This document shows, piece by piece, positions 9,064-20,240 of a stretch of 64,000 bases of DNA (its first letter is position 1; each line of letters begins with the position of its first letter). The DNA is from Melieria omissa. Lineage: Eukaryota; Arthropoda; Insecta; Diptera; Ulidiidae. The notes under the pieces are model-generated. The model was given only the letters and a program-made list of their open reading frames with translations. It did no database searches and had not been told where the DNA came from. A program made the translations under genes and the position numbers. The stretch lies in assembly GCA_963971225.1 (NCBI GenBank), contig OZ020267.1, forward strand, positions 98,065,536-98,129,535, given 5' to 3'.

Positions 9064-11043
9064 ACAAAAAAAGTCATCTTCTTGTGATCATCATGCATTA
9101 TTTTTTCTCGAAAACCAAGAAAATACTTCATAAATACAATGGGATCTCTTATATGGAAACTCGTCCAAGGTTAAGAAAGGGATTTACTGAATTTGGTTGT
9201 GGTCGTACCAGCTCAAGAGACGTTAGGGACCAGGGAAAATTCAAAGCAGTGGACTTCTTTGAATAAATCTGCACAAAAGAAGGCCAAGATGGATCTGTTG
9301 GCCGAAAATTTAATGACGAAAGTCTTTTGAGCAAAGTGGTCATAACTGCCTCAAAAGATTTTCGCGCCATTACTTTGTCATCAGCGCAATGTAAGATAAA
9401 TGAATACTCTGCAATTTGTCAGCAGGGCAAAGAACCTCAAAGAAAGATTCAACGCCAACACACTCTGTGCAGAAAACCGCTCGAAGCGACAGGCAGCAAC
9501 GGCAACAAAATGAATATTCGAAAATATAATTAATAATTCTATATGCTTAAAGTGTCAAAGCAAAATGGCACATTTGTCATTTTGCACAACGTGCCAGCAG
9601 TCAGTCGGTTGTGCACGTTTGTTGTTTTGTGGTATTTGTTGTTGTTTTTATTGCTTTTCAACAGCACGAAACAGCGGAAATGTGGAGAACAAATGTTTTT
9701 TTTTAAGGAAAAAAAAAAATAAATTAATTATTATGTTTAAAATGGTTTAAAATATTTAAGTTTTGGCAATATTTAATTTTGCATTTATTTATTTAAAATA
9801 TTTTTTCAATAATTTTATTTGTTTTTAATTTTATTATTTTTTTTATTATTTTTACTCTAATGCATCAACTCAATGCAGTTTTATTACCAATCTTTAGGGA
9901 ATTTTTTTGGCCTATTTCCCAGTTTCTTATTCAATTCACTTGACTGCTGTGAGGTAACGTTTATAGTTGTTTTTGTTTTTGCTTTGTGAAAAAAAACTTT
10001 GAAACCCTAACGAATCCAGTTTTGGCTGTGAAGATGTTTCAGCTTTAAAATCCTCTAATATCATTGAACTATTGGCCATAACTAACCCAACAACAGCAAC
10101 TCGTCAAGCTACAAATATTCAAAAAACAACAACAACAACAAATTAAACATTTTCGTCTCTTCTTCTTTCTTTCGCAACAACTCCCATTTATTTCTTTCAC
10201 TTTTTGCGCTCCGAATGTGGTTTTTTTTTCGCCAGCTCCACGACGAATGCGATGAATCGTTTATAATTACAACAAAGTTAACAACAACAACAACAACAAC
10301 AATATTGCTTAGCTACAACACATTAAAAAATACATAAAAATTGCTTTTTCCTTCCATTTTATTTATGATATTTTGTTCATTCTGTGTTTTCTTTTTTTTT
10401 TAATTTTTTTACGGCGTTATTAGACACCGACAGTTGGTGTGGCGTTGGGGCGTGGCGCACGGGTGGCGGCCAAGAATAGCGGCTACGAATTATGGCGAAT
10501 GACGATACATTGCGTCTATCTTTTCTTGTTGTTGTAGCAATTTTATTGTTATTTTCATACCTGGCGCACGTTGCAGGGTGTGGTATGAAAAAACATAAAA
10601 ACATAAAAATAAAATAAAGCGGCAACAAAAAAACATATTCAAAATAATTGAAAGAGAATATGAAAAGTAATACAAATAAATAAATGCGAATTAAAATGAA
10701 AACGCGAAATGCGATTTGCAATGACGGAAATTTCAATTGAAACTTGACTCATAAGCTGCAGAAAATGTTTTTTTTTTCAATTCTAACAATAATTTTTTGT
10801 TTGCTTTTTCAAATTAATTGTATTTTTTTTTCAATTGAGCTTTCAGCGGCAATTATGCATGAAAATTTGATACTTCTGTGTGTTTGCAGTGCGCTGGGCA
10901 GCGATTGCGCAATATTTCCGCCAGCGGTGCAAACACCTCGACAACGATTCGACATTGAACTCTGTGGAGGCAAAAAAAATAAGCTGTAAGTTAATTATTT
11001 ACAAAAAAAACCACAACCAGCTAAGAACTTGCGAAATGTGATA
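9064..11043. other. Non-coding AT-rich stretch
   Basis: This is A/T-rich DNA with CAA/TTG runs (10105-10145, 10275-10300) and long T tracts. The segment at 9080-9370 is less repetitive and looks like decayed unique or old mobile sequence, but it was not recognised. No gene is supported. Confidence 0.45.
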
Positions 11044-11051
11044 CAGGTGTG

Positions 11052-11206
11052 CATTGGCGCGCGCAGGAGGGGGTTTTAGGGTTCAAAAACCCCAAATAAG
11101 GAAAATTACCAAAACATAAAAATACAAAAATACGCCAAATATTGGGCTCAAAAGTTGTATGCAAAGGCCCGACCCCTCCGCAAATGAAATGCTGTCCACG
11201 CCACTG
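11052..11206 (+). mobile_element. hAT-like MITE, copy 1
   Basis: This 155-bp element starts CATTGGCGCGCGCAGG and ends ACGCCACTG, the inverted CAGTGGCG-type end. It is flanked by an 8-bp duplication with one mismatch, CAGGTGTG (11044-11051) and CAAGTGTG (11207-11214). The internal motif GGCTCAAAAGTTGT is shared with the copies at 15733, 37600 and 51999. CAGTGGCG-like ends and 8-bp duplications are characteristic of hAT elements. No coding capacity. Confidence 0.75.
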
Positions 11207-11214
11207 CAAGTGTG

Positions 11215-12137
11215 TAATATGAACTGAATTGAACATTAATGGACCATATGAGATTTGGAAAATTAATGAAGCTCGCATACAACATTCGGCATGGAGTCAC
11301 TGATCAACCAGTGAGCTCCATCCAACCAAAAAATATTGAATAGAAGAAGAAATTGCAGCACGTTTACAAAGACTTATTTAGGCCCTAAACTAAACTTCCC
11401 GAAGCTACTCGTTTATTCTAAAATTGTTCTCTAGGTCCCCACTGGAATCTGATGCTTTCTGGATACCTTACCAAGCTTCCCATCCAAGTCCCTTAAAACG
11501 TATCTAAAGAAAATTTCTAAAACATGATCTTTGCTCTATTAATTTTTCTAAGCCCCAGCCTCCTTCCATATTTATCGCTGGGTCTTAAATCGCTTGAAAC
11601 CGTGAGGTCCGCCATCTCCATGTCTTTCTTCTTTGATATCTTTTTTGATCTATTGATCTTCCGGTCCAAATAGCTTTCAGTGCGCCAATACGGTTCCTCA
11701 GATACGACTTTACTTTTATGTAGAGAGCTCTAGAATGAGCCTCGTCGAGCCTTATCTGAGTAAAATGCTTTGTTGGTCTTATTAATGTTTGATCCATCTG
11801 TCCCTCAACCCATGTTTCCGTTTAAGTTTAAGTGTTACTCATTTCTTAATTAATCGTTAAGAATTGCATTCGAAGACTTAAATAAAATATATAAGCGATT
11901 CATGTCATATTTCATTACCGATTATTCAAATCGTCCCGAAGTTCTAAAAAATTACTTTTTACCTTTAGTGCTGACTGAATCGGAGATTCGAACAAACAAC
12001 CCTTTGACTCCAAAACTCGAATCACTAAAGAAGACACTTGTAAAGAAAATAAGTTAAGCGAAATGGTCACCAAATTATACCACAGACGTAGTTTAACCGA
12101 TTGCGGCGAAAAGGAAATGATCAAAAATACTGCGCCG
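11215..12137. other. Unassigned stretch, possibly decayed mobile DNA
   Basis: Base composition at 11380-11830 is more balanced than in the surrounding introns, and a 70-residue minus-strand frame exists (11585-11797). No motif was recognised. It precedes a reverse-transcriptase relic and may belong to the same dead element. Confidence 0.35.
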
Positions 12138-12310
12138 TAGTCAACTTGGACATTCGCAATGCCTTCAATGCCGCCAGCTAAGCATATATCCCGTCGGGGT
12201 TGAAGCGACTCAACTTGCCTGCTGGCAACTATCGATAGCTATCTCAGTGAGAAAATCTGATGTACAACAGCGAAGATGGCGGATCAGCCCTCGAAAGGCA
12301 TCTGACGAAG
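12138..12310 (+). pseudogene. Decayed LINE reverse-transcriptase fragment
   Basis: Translation from about 12140 gives VNLDIRNAFNAAS, then a stop. This closely follows the RT block containing the first catalytic Asp in R1/jockey-type LINEs (usually LDVRNAFNSA). After a frameshift come IDSYLSE and LMYNSEDGG, matching the following segment of that RT region. Stops and frameshifts show that it is dead. The resemblance is from memory of the family, not a search. Confidence 0.65.
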
Positions 12311-12534
12311 CGGAATGATAGCTGATAGCTACCAATCCCCATCATAGCTAATGAAGCTCAATATCTGTACTCGAGCCGAAGAAGTTGTTTGAAGAAGGAA
12401 GTTACGCGCAAGGGGAGAGAACAGTCCAGGCGCCAGTGGAAAACGCAGTGGGATGACTCCAGTAAGGAACCTTGGATGCACGCTCAAGTCTTCGGTTTGT
12501 GAAGTGGGTAAACAGGCGTTACGGCGGCTACGGG

Positions 12535-13515
12535 ACACTTAGGGTACAGAAGCTACCTGTATCGCTTTGGACAAGATGACACGCCAAGCTGCCCACCATG
12601 TTCGAATCTAAAGGTTTCGGACACAGTTCCCTACGGTACACTTAGGGTACAGAAGCTACCTGTATCGCTTTTGACACGATGACAAGCTAAGCTGCCCAAC
12701 ATGTGTTCGAATCTAAAGGATTCGGACACAGTTCCCTACGGGACACTCAGCTGCCCAAGCTGCCCAACATGTTCGAATCTAAAGGATTCGGGCACAGTTC
12801 CCTACGGGACACTTAGATTACAGAAGCTATGTGTATCGCTTTGGACAGGTAGACACGCCAAGCTTCCCAACATGTTCGATTCTAAAGGATTCGGGCACAG
12901 CTCCCTATGGGACACTTAAGGTATAGAAGCTACCTGTATCGATTTGGACAAGATGACAACCCAAGCTTTTCAACATGTTCGATTCTAAAGGATTCGGGCA
13001 CAGTTCCCTATGGGACACTTAAGGTATAGAAGCTACCTGTATCGATTTGGACAAGATGACACGCCAAGCTGCCCAACATATTCGAATCTAAAGGATTCGG
13101 GCACTGTTCCCTACGGGACACTTAAGGTACAGAAGCTACCTGTATCGCTTTGAACAGGATGACAACCCAAGCTTTTCATCATGTTCGAATCTAAAGGATT
13201 CGGACACAGTTCCCCAACGGGACACTTGGGGAAGCTTACAGAAGCTACCTGTATCGCTTTGGACACGATGACAAGCTAAGCTGCCCAACATGTTCGAATC
13301 TGACCGATTCTGACACAGTTCCGTACGGGACACTTAGGGTACAGAATCTACCTGTATCGCTTTGGACAGGATGAAACGTCAAGCTCCCCAACATGTTCGA
13401 TTCTGAAGGATACGGGCACAGTTCCTTACGGGACACTCAGGGTACAGAAGCTACCTGTATCGCTTTTGACAGGTTGACACGCCGAGCTGCCCAACATGTT
13501 CGAATCTGAACGAAG
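12535..13515 (+). repeat. 103-bp minisatellite, ten units
   Basis: Units start (at ACACTTAGGG or similar) at 12535, 12638, 12743, 12809, 12912, 13015, 13118, 13222, 13330 and 13433. The usual period is exactly 103 bp. One unit is shortened to 66 bp and one carries an insertion of about 5 bp. Each full unit reads roughly GTACAGAAGCTACCTGTATC, then GACACGCCAAGCTGCCCAAC, then ATGTTCGAATCTAAAGGATT. The GTTCGAATC within each unit resembles a polymerase III B box. Short frames crossing the units are by-products of the repeat. Divergence is low, so the array is fairly young. Confidence 0.95.
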
Positions 13516-14430
13516 CGACGTAGTGATCATGCTACAGCATGAACTGAGACCAGCGAAGCGGGAGAGACGAAACATGTAAGTGAGTACCAACTACTTCGCA
13601 GTAGTCCCAGGGGTACCTAGGGTCGGTGACCCGAGGAGTTATTTATTGCGATTCGAATCCCACACTGCTCTGTTGGGGGCAACTGTGCCTTCGGTGGTTT
13701 TTCACCTCGACAAAAAAAACAACTATTTGTTCTTTAATTAACTTTAAAAATTAACTAAAAATGTGTTTCTAGCTATTCAAACTGGAAAAGAGTCTTTCAC
13801 ATTGAACTAATTAACAAATTTTTCAAGTTGACAAAATATTTTAACTTTTGACTAAAATAAACAAAGTGAGCGAAATCTTTATTTGGGCAAACTTTCATAC
13901 TGCTTTTCACTACAACAATTAAAAAAACAAAACAAAAAACTTTTTCACATGCTTACAAAAAATATGAAAATATTGGTGTTTATATTTTTTTTAAAGAAAT
14001 TTGTTTTCACATTCATTAAGTTTTATACAAAAAACCGTATTTATTTGTAATGTCTATGCTCACCTAAAGACTTTCACTTTCCCACTGGGCGCCAATTTAT
14101 CTAACGACAATCTTGAAATATTTATTTTGCCAACATTCAAAAATTTAGTAAAAATAAATAAATTGGCGGTTTATTTAAGGCTTTTTGAAAACTTCACGCC
14201 GCATAATTAAGTAAAAATAATTGTTACATATATTTGTTGGCTTTATTGTTGTGGTTTTCAGTTTTGGTAGCAAAGCTCACAGCCAGAGTCAAACACTCAG
14301 AAAATCAAATCTCCTGACAATCAACGTTTTCTTGGGAAAACCAAACATTAGTAACAACAACAACAAAAAATATTAACTAAAACCACGAAGCTAAATAAAA
14401 ATGACTGATAGCACAGAAGCGCACAGCGAC

Positions 14431-14520
14431 CCACACACACACACACACATATATATATAAAAAACACATAGCAATGCCGACTGACTTGCACACACACGTC
14501 ACACACACACATACACGTGT
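14431..14520 (+). repeat. CA and TA dinucleotide tracts
   Basis: (CA)n runs into (TA)n at 14431-14460, and a second cluster of CACACA runs lies at 14490-14515. Confidence 0.85.
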
Positions 14521-14636
14521 AATTTTCACATAATTAATTATTAAAATGCAACTAAAAATGTTTCCCCGAGAGTACGAAAAAAAATCCCCAAAGATGAAAT
14601 GTGTGAAAGTTCAAGCGAATCAGAGCGGTGAGAGTC

Positions 14637-14659
14637 GGGGGGGGGAGGGGGGGGAGGGG
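14637..14659 (+). other. G-quadruplex-forming tract
   Basis: Nine G, A, eight G, A, four G follow each other with single-base spacers, continuing into GGCGG. This meets the usual G4 rule of four close G runs and is unusual in this AT-rich window. Confidence 0.7.
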
Positions 14660-15732
14660 AGGCGGAGAATTTGGGCCTCGAAAACCTCAGCGAAGCGAAG
14701 GTGTTAAGGTGACTGCGGTTATTGAGGCTGTGCTTGTTGTTTTTGTAATAAGTGTTGTTTTTGTTGTGGCATAAATATTTGTTAGCACGGTTGTTGTTTT
14801 TGTTGTTGCTGGCTGTTGATGAGGTTGCTGAAAATTTGTGCATATGAAATTTTCTTCGCGTTGTTTGTTGCTGTTGTTGCGTTGACGTGTGCGCGTGCGT
14901 GGGTGTCTGTGTGTATAATTAATTACTTAATAATTTAGTAATCTCATGCGTCCGAATATGCCGTTGCGTGTGTTAATGTGTGACTGTGTGTGAGTGTGTT
15001 TAATGCCTTACATTAATTGCAGCGGGAATTGCGGTGTTGACATGTTAACTTAATAAAAATTTTTAACATTATGAAAAATGCATAAAGTGTGCAAGATGAG
15101 AATTTTTAATTGCAGAATTTTATAGAAAATGTGCATTTTTTAGAATTATTATTATTATTCAATAACTTGCAAATTTAATTTATTTTTAATTTAGTTAATC
15201 AAATTAAACAAAAAAATTTAATTAGCCAAATTTTTAAAAAAATTTAAATAAAAAAATTAATTGAAAAATAATAATTCTAAAAACTAATATGTTGTTGTTA
15301 TGGCACAAAACTTTAGCAAATCAGAAATCCACCAAAAATTTGTGCTTCATTTTAAATAAAGAATTAAAAATTGTTTTAATTTTTGGACAAAAAAAATGTT
15401 TGCCACATCTTTGAATGTTATCCTTTTATTTAATTTTCCAAAATTTTTGTTTGTAAACCAAACCAACTCTTTAAGATTGTCATTAAATAAATTGGTGGCC
15501 CGAAGGAAAGTGAAAGTTTTTAGATGAGCAACAACTTTTCAAATAAATAAATATGTAAATTTCTTTAATAAACTTTAATGCTTGTAAAACAATTTATTTC
15601 TAAAAAATTATATGATAACAGAAAGAAGAAGTTTTCTTGCTGTCATTGACGATAAATTCTCTAATGAATTACTTCCTCACTTTGTTTTATTCGCTCCAAA
15701 CTTAAAATATATTGTCACCACTTACATCCCTG

Positions 15733-15881
15733 CAGAGGCGTACACAGGATTTAGTTTTTTGGGAGAGGGGTTTGCGTACAACTTTTGAGCCGAATACGAT
15801 ACGAAACCATATTTTGTACGAGCAATTTTTGTGTTTGGGGGTTTGAACCCCCCGAAATCCTCTGCCCTGTGTGCGCCACTG
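15733..15881 (+). mobile_element. hAT-like MITE, copy 2
   Basis: This 149-bp element has ends CAGAGGCGTACACAGG and CCTGTGTGCGCCACTG. It is flanked by ACATCCCTG (15724-15732) and ACATCTCTG (15882-15890), a 9-bp duplication with one mismatch. It contains the complement-type motif ACAACTTTTGAGCC and a GGGG...CCCC inverted segment, so it lies in the opposite internal orientation to copy 1. Non-coding. Confidence 0.8.
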
Positions 15882-15929
15882 ACATCTCTGCATTCTCTTT
15901 CTATCTCTGTATCTCTTTCATTGTCCATT

Positions 15930-16552
15930 TAATTGTTGCAGTCATTTATCACTTGAAAACTAGATCCATATACCAACTTATAACGAGACTTATCAAGCCT
16001 GATCGCGACCTCTCTGTTATCGGCAAAATATCTCCAAGAATAAGAAACTGATTAGTTTCCTAACTAGCAAAGAGTTGGACAGATGCTAAGAAAGTGAAGT
16101 GATTGATTCCTTTCCTTTTTTGTCCACCCAACTGCTGCAGAAATCACTTGTCAGGTGGCCTGAAACTGTTCTGGTAGCATCAACGCCGGGCAGCATGAAG
16201 GACCAAACTTTATGAACGCCTCCAGTCCAATACTGCTTTAATCTGTTCAGATCTTTTACCTGCCCTAGACACAACCTAAATTCTTCCTTATAGTTATCCT
16301 TTAAACATTTAATGGAGTTCGTTACTCTGATCCTTGGTTTTCACTTATCAGGTCAGCTTGTTTACCTACAGTAACACAGGAAGGAAGTATAAGATTAATT
16401 CTCCTTCTTCATCCATATAATTGCTACAGAAGTCACTTATCTGGTGGCCTGGACCTATTCTAATAGCATATCCGTTAAGGATGCTCTCGAGCTCTTTTGC
16501 TTGTCCTAAGAACAGTTCGCTTACTTCTATATAGCCCCACTTCCGTAAAGAT
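15930..16552 (-). other. Decayed duplicated repeat, possibly LINE-derived
   Basis: Two similar segments (about 16085-16275 and 16366-16569) share TTGTCCACCCAACTGCTGCAG / ATATAATTGCTACAG-type sequence and TCACTTATCTGGTGGCCTGG-like stretches. On the minus strand both give SDFCS...D(K/E)(K/E)G and LxLGQ(V/A)K(D/E)L, faintly recalling the C-terminal Cys region of LINE proteins. A third shorter match lies near 15935-15960. Too decayed for a firm call. Confidence 0.35.
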
Positions 16553-16556
16553 TTAA

Positions 16557-17228
16557 GGCAGGTTCTCACCTTGTGGAAAAAAAAACAATTTTTTTTTTGC
16601 CTTATCGTGTAAATATATGTTTCAAAAATGTGCTCCAGAAATTTCAGATCAAAATCTGAAAAATTACAAAAGTTACAGGCCGTTACATAGAGCAGTGTAG
16701 AGCACCGGCCAAGCGCGCTTTAAACTTTAAACGCGTTTTCCTCAGAACCACATTTTCGGACCTTACGGAAGTGATTGAAGGCGCTGGAATGAACCAATCG
16801 TCACCAAATTTTTTTTAAAATGTTCCTTAGGGTTTTTTCTAATGAACAAACCACGATCAGTCACAAAAATATTGAAAATTGTTTATTTAAAAAAATAATA
16901 AGTGAACAAAAAAATGCGAAAATCTTAATTTTTTTTTCAAAACCTCATAACTTTTGTAATTTTAATTTTTTTTCATGATCTTGGTTCATTCAATAGACAA
17001 TACGGTACACATTAAGAATGTGTTCGATTTTTGTATTTCATATCACGGGTTTTGACGGAATCACTTCCGGTAGCGGGACACCTCCTCGCCGACATGCCGC
17101 CACTGATGGACGCCCCCTCCCCCCTTTTTTTGATTCATTCAATTTGAAAAATTTTATTCTCTAAATAAATGTGTGTTCATATCCTAAAAAAAGTGCACTT
17201 TTTCGGATCCACAAGGTGAGAACCTGCC
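16557..17228. mobile_element. 672-bp non-autonomous DNA element with long perfect inverted ends at TTAA
   Basis: Both ends carry GGCAGGTTCTCACCTTGTGG, inverted and identical. The match includes the adjacent TTAA (16553-16556 and 17229-17232), giving 25 identical bases. TTAA duplication suggests the piggyBac superfamily. A TA duplication, with the element then starting AGGCAGG, cannot be excluded because both fit the palindrome. Inside, a second inverted pair, ATTACAAAAGTTA (about 16666) and AACTTTTGTAATT (about 16949), suggests a foldback. There is no coding frame. The perfect ends indicate recent activity. Confidence 0.85.
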
Positions 17229-17232
17229 TTAA

Positions 17233-17818
17233 AGCACTTAGCGCAGTACTATCTCAGAAAATTTTGAATTCTAAGCATTGGTTGTCCATTTCCACTAAAT
17301 TTGTTTACCTACAGTAACCCAGGATATATCTTTGATCGGGAATTAAAATTAAATTACAACTTATCATAGTCTGGGATGGGTCATATGTGAGATTTCAGGT
17401 CTCTGAAAGTATTTTAGCTTTGAGAGGGAACAACAATGTTCAAGGGACACAATGTTCTCTTTGAGTATTTCTAGTGCAGTTTATAGGACACTGTGGGCTT
17501 TGATCATGTCTGGGACAGTTTCTATAGCTGATACCTTAGCATGAAATGCACAGAACTCTGAGTATTTGGAACAATCATTCTTCAACTTTAATACCTTTAA
17601 GAGAAAATTGAACTTTTGGGAAAAGATTAAGCAAAAATAGAATAAATAAATATTTGGTTGTGAAAGGGAACCAAGAAACTAACTTATAAAAGAGATTCTT
17701 GGAACACTAAGGCTTAGCAGATCAGTGTCCTTAAGATTCAGGAAAACTTTTCATAGCAACAAAAGAGAGGATAAGTGCTATTAACAATAAAAATAAGTAA
17801 TGATTACTGAAGAAAGTT
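17233..17818. other. Unassigned stretch beyond the TTAA element
   Basis: This appears to resume the decayed repeat interrupted by the element: TTTACCTACAGTAAC recurs at 16360 and 17305. No gene. Confidence 0.35.
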
Positions 17819-17834
17819 GGTGACCCATCTTAGA

Positions 17835-18158
17835 GCCGGCCTCGATAGTCCAATAGGTAGCACGCTGGCTTCTCATACTGAGGCCTTAGGTTCGAATCCC
17901 AGCTCGGGCTGGTAAAAGGGTCATCGAATTCTATCGCTATTCACATGAAGGAGATGAGAATTGCAAGAAGATTCGGCGTTAAACCATATAGGTACCCTTC
18001 CCCATCCGCTCGAAATGTGTATTGTAACACAAGTTGGAAAAAACAGTGTTGCATACACGTTTCAACAACGGGTGAAATATGTGGTATCACAATAGGCCTT
18101 TTAATAGGTCTCCGAGTGAGTCTCTTACAGAAGCAATCACCAAATCCTTAACCTAACC
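17835..18158 (+). mobile_element. tRNA-derived SINE, copy 1
   Basis: The head resembles a tRNA gene. It has an A-box-like TAGTCCAATAGGTAG (about 17846-17860) and the B box GGTTCGAATCCC (17889-17900), with complementary GCCGGCC/GGGCTGG arms. A body of about 230 bp is shared with the copies at 25996 and 28905, and the tail ends AACCTAACC. Flanks GGTGACCCATCTT (17819-17831) and GGTGATCCATTTT (18160-18172) match at 11 of 13 positions, a good target duplication. It would be transcribed by polymerase III and moved by a partner LINE; both are inference from SINE biology. Confidence 0.88.
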
Positions 18159-18173
18159 GGGTGATCCATTTTT

Positions 18174-20240
18174 CTTATTTGGAATCAGGTAGATATTATG
18201 TAATTAAATCTGTAGAAAGGGTTGGAGTAATCTTTTCAGACAGCACCTGTCAATTCAGATGCCATTTTATGACCGCTTAATAGTTGCAGTAAAAATCTAA
18301 TTGGATCTCTGGTTGTATTGATTAAGTTAACAAGTAGCCATAAGTAAGAGACTAACTTCAGATGGGAGAGAAGCAGTACTAGTTTTACTGCACAACATAT
18401 CTGGTCATGTCGCAACCTCTGTCATTCTAGAGAACTTCATTCACTTGTCAGGGACCAGCTGAGGAAATTAATCGATTGCATGAAGAAGAGGATGCAGGAA
18501 AGGAATGCTTGTGTGAGGAAGAGGATTCGTCTTCTATGTGTTTGTGTTGCACTTGATTGAAGAAAGAACATACACCTGAGTGTTAAAGATACCCAAGCGT
18601 AGGATGCTCCTCCGAACTGAAACACTCTCATTGACTTTGAACAATTCTTAAAACTTAAAAATATTCTATTGGTTCCAGGTATAGTTTTTGCTCGTTAGAC
18701 CATCTCAAATCGTTCTGCCTGAGTTGCTATCTTATCCCCAGTCTTCAAGGTTGTTAACACGTGAGTGAGTTCTTCTTTTACTATCGGGATCTGACTTATA
18801 AGACTATTTGCAGACTATTTAGTTTCATCAGAAGCCCTAAGTGGTTCTGTGGATATGAGTCCAACTAGTGTGTTTTGTCACTGTGGGCCTCTTTGACCTA
18901 CGTGTGTTTTCTTCGGAGCAGCTACGCGTGTCTACTAACGCTTACGTAATATGTAAGAAAAATATATCAGTCTAATCAAGCAAATTTTATATGAATATTT
19001 GCAAATAGGAGAAAGTTTTCTTCATTGAAAACTTGGATTAATCTTAAATCTTGCATTTAAAATTTCGTTTAAATATATACAAACACTGGGAGGTCTTCTT
19101 TTTTAAAAATTTCGATCAATCTTAAATCTTGCATATCAAATTTCGTTTGAATAACAGAAAAGATTTGCCAACTGTTTCCTACCAAAAGCTCAGAGTGAGC
19201 TCAGAAATCGCAAAGTTCATGTTTGGCAAAACCAAATTAAACGGAAACCCAACTGACATTATAACAAACTATTATTTTGTAATAATGTATAAACTGGATC
19301 AGTAGCACAAATAATGAATAATATTTCGACTAACACAAAATTTGGCAGCGCAGGCAAAATTTTACAGTCAATTGCACTCGACGAAATAAATTCAAATTGT
19401 AATTTGCATTTTAATTAAATTACAAACGCTTCATTGTCGCATGCATTGACCAACAAAATCAACAATAACGCCAGCAGCAGCAGCAACAATAACAAACAAA
19501 TCGGCCAGAGCGACATTTGCCACTAATTAATTAACAATTGTGCCATTTGCAATGGACGAAATTTGCAATTATCAGATTTAAATGCTTTCTAGTGGAGCTG
19601 CATTGTTGACGCGCTTCGTTGTTGTTGTCGGTCATTGGTCGGCCATTGTTTGCACCACACATCTGCACACAAGCAAATGCAAATAATTAGCGTTGTAATT
19701 TTATTAAATCTGCCTAGAGTGCAAAATTTTGTGCATAAATCTTTGCTTCACAACACTCGAATTTTCATTGCAGGCATTCAGCAAGTCGCGCGGAAGCGAA
19801 CTGCGGCATGATTCATGCCAGTTTCGAGTTGTATTGTTTCTACATCGTTTTACGTAATGTACTGGAATTGTGTCATCTTTTGCGCTCAGCGTGCTTGTTT
19901 GTATGTGTGTGTGTGTGTGTACATTGCCTGTATGCAACGAACGTACAGCAAACACAGTCAATGCATACTGGAAGCTTTTCATTTGAAATTTTTATGAGAT
20001 TGTTTTTTTATGAGTTTTAGTGGTTGTTAACAGTTAAAATTTATGTGATTTGTTTTCTTTATTGATATTTATTTTTCATTATGTATTTAGTTAGTTAACA
20101 CTAGAATGACTATTGCTATTTATTTTATTATATATTTTCTTTAGTATTTCTATCAATTTTTGCTTTGATTACTTTTATTTTTTTATGGTGGAAAATTTTC
20201 TATTTGTTTTTTTAATTAATTTGTGAAACATTAGTCAGGT
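18174..20240. other. Unassigned non-coding stretch
   Basis: Mostly unique-looking A/T-rich DNA. CAGCAGCAGCAACAA at about 19470 and a TG tract at 19900-19922 are simple repeats. Near 19020-19150 a short segment is duplicated (AAATCTTGCAT...AAATTTCGTTT). No gene. Confidence 0.4.

Larger units (their letters stand above)
13516..15720. other. Non-coding stretch after the minisatellite
   Basis: The first 200 bp (13516-13700) continue the minisatellite edge into a less AT-rich segment with GATTCGAATCCCA (about 13650), another B-box-like string. The remainder is A/T-rich with TG/CA tracts. No gene is supported. Confidence 0.4.

Noticed and set aside
12701..12919. Repeated 72-residue frame with SNLKDS...VPYGTL
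   Set aside because: It is only the translation of the 103-bp minisatellite, whose period is not a multiple of three, so successive units fall in different frames.
17835..17911. Functional tRNA gene
   Set aside because: The head has tRNA-like boxes, but it is followed by a body shared with two other copies and flanked by target duplications, so it is a SINE.
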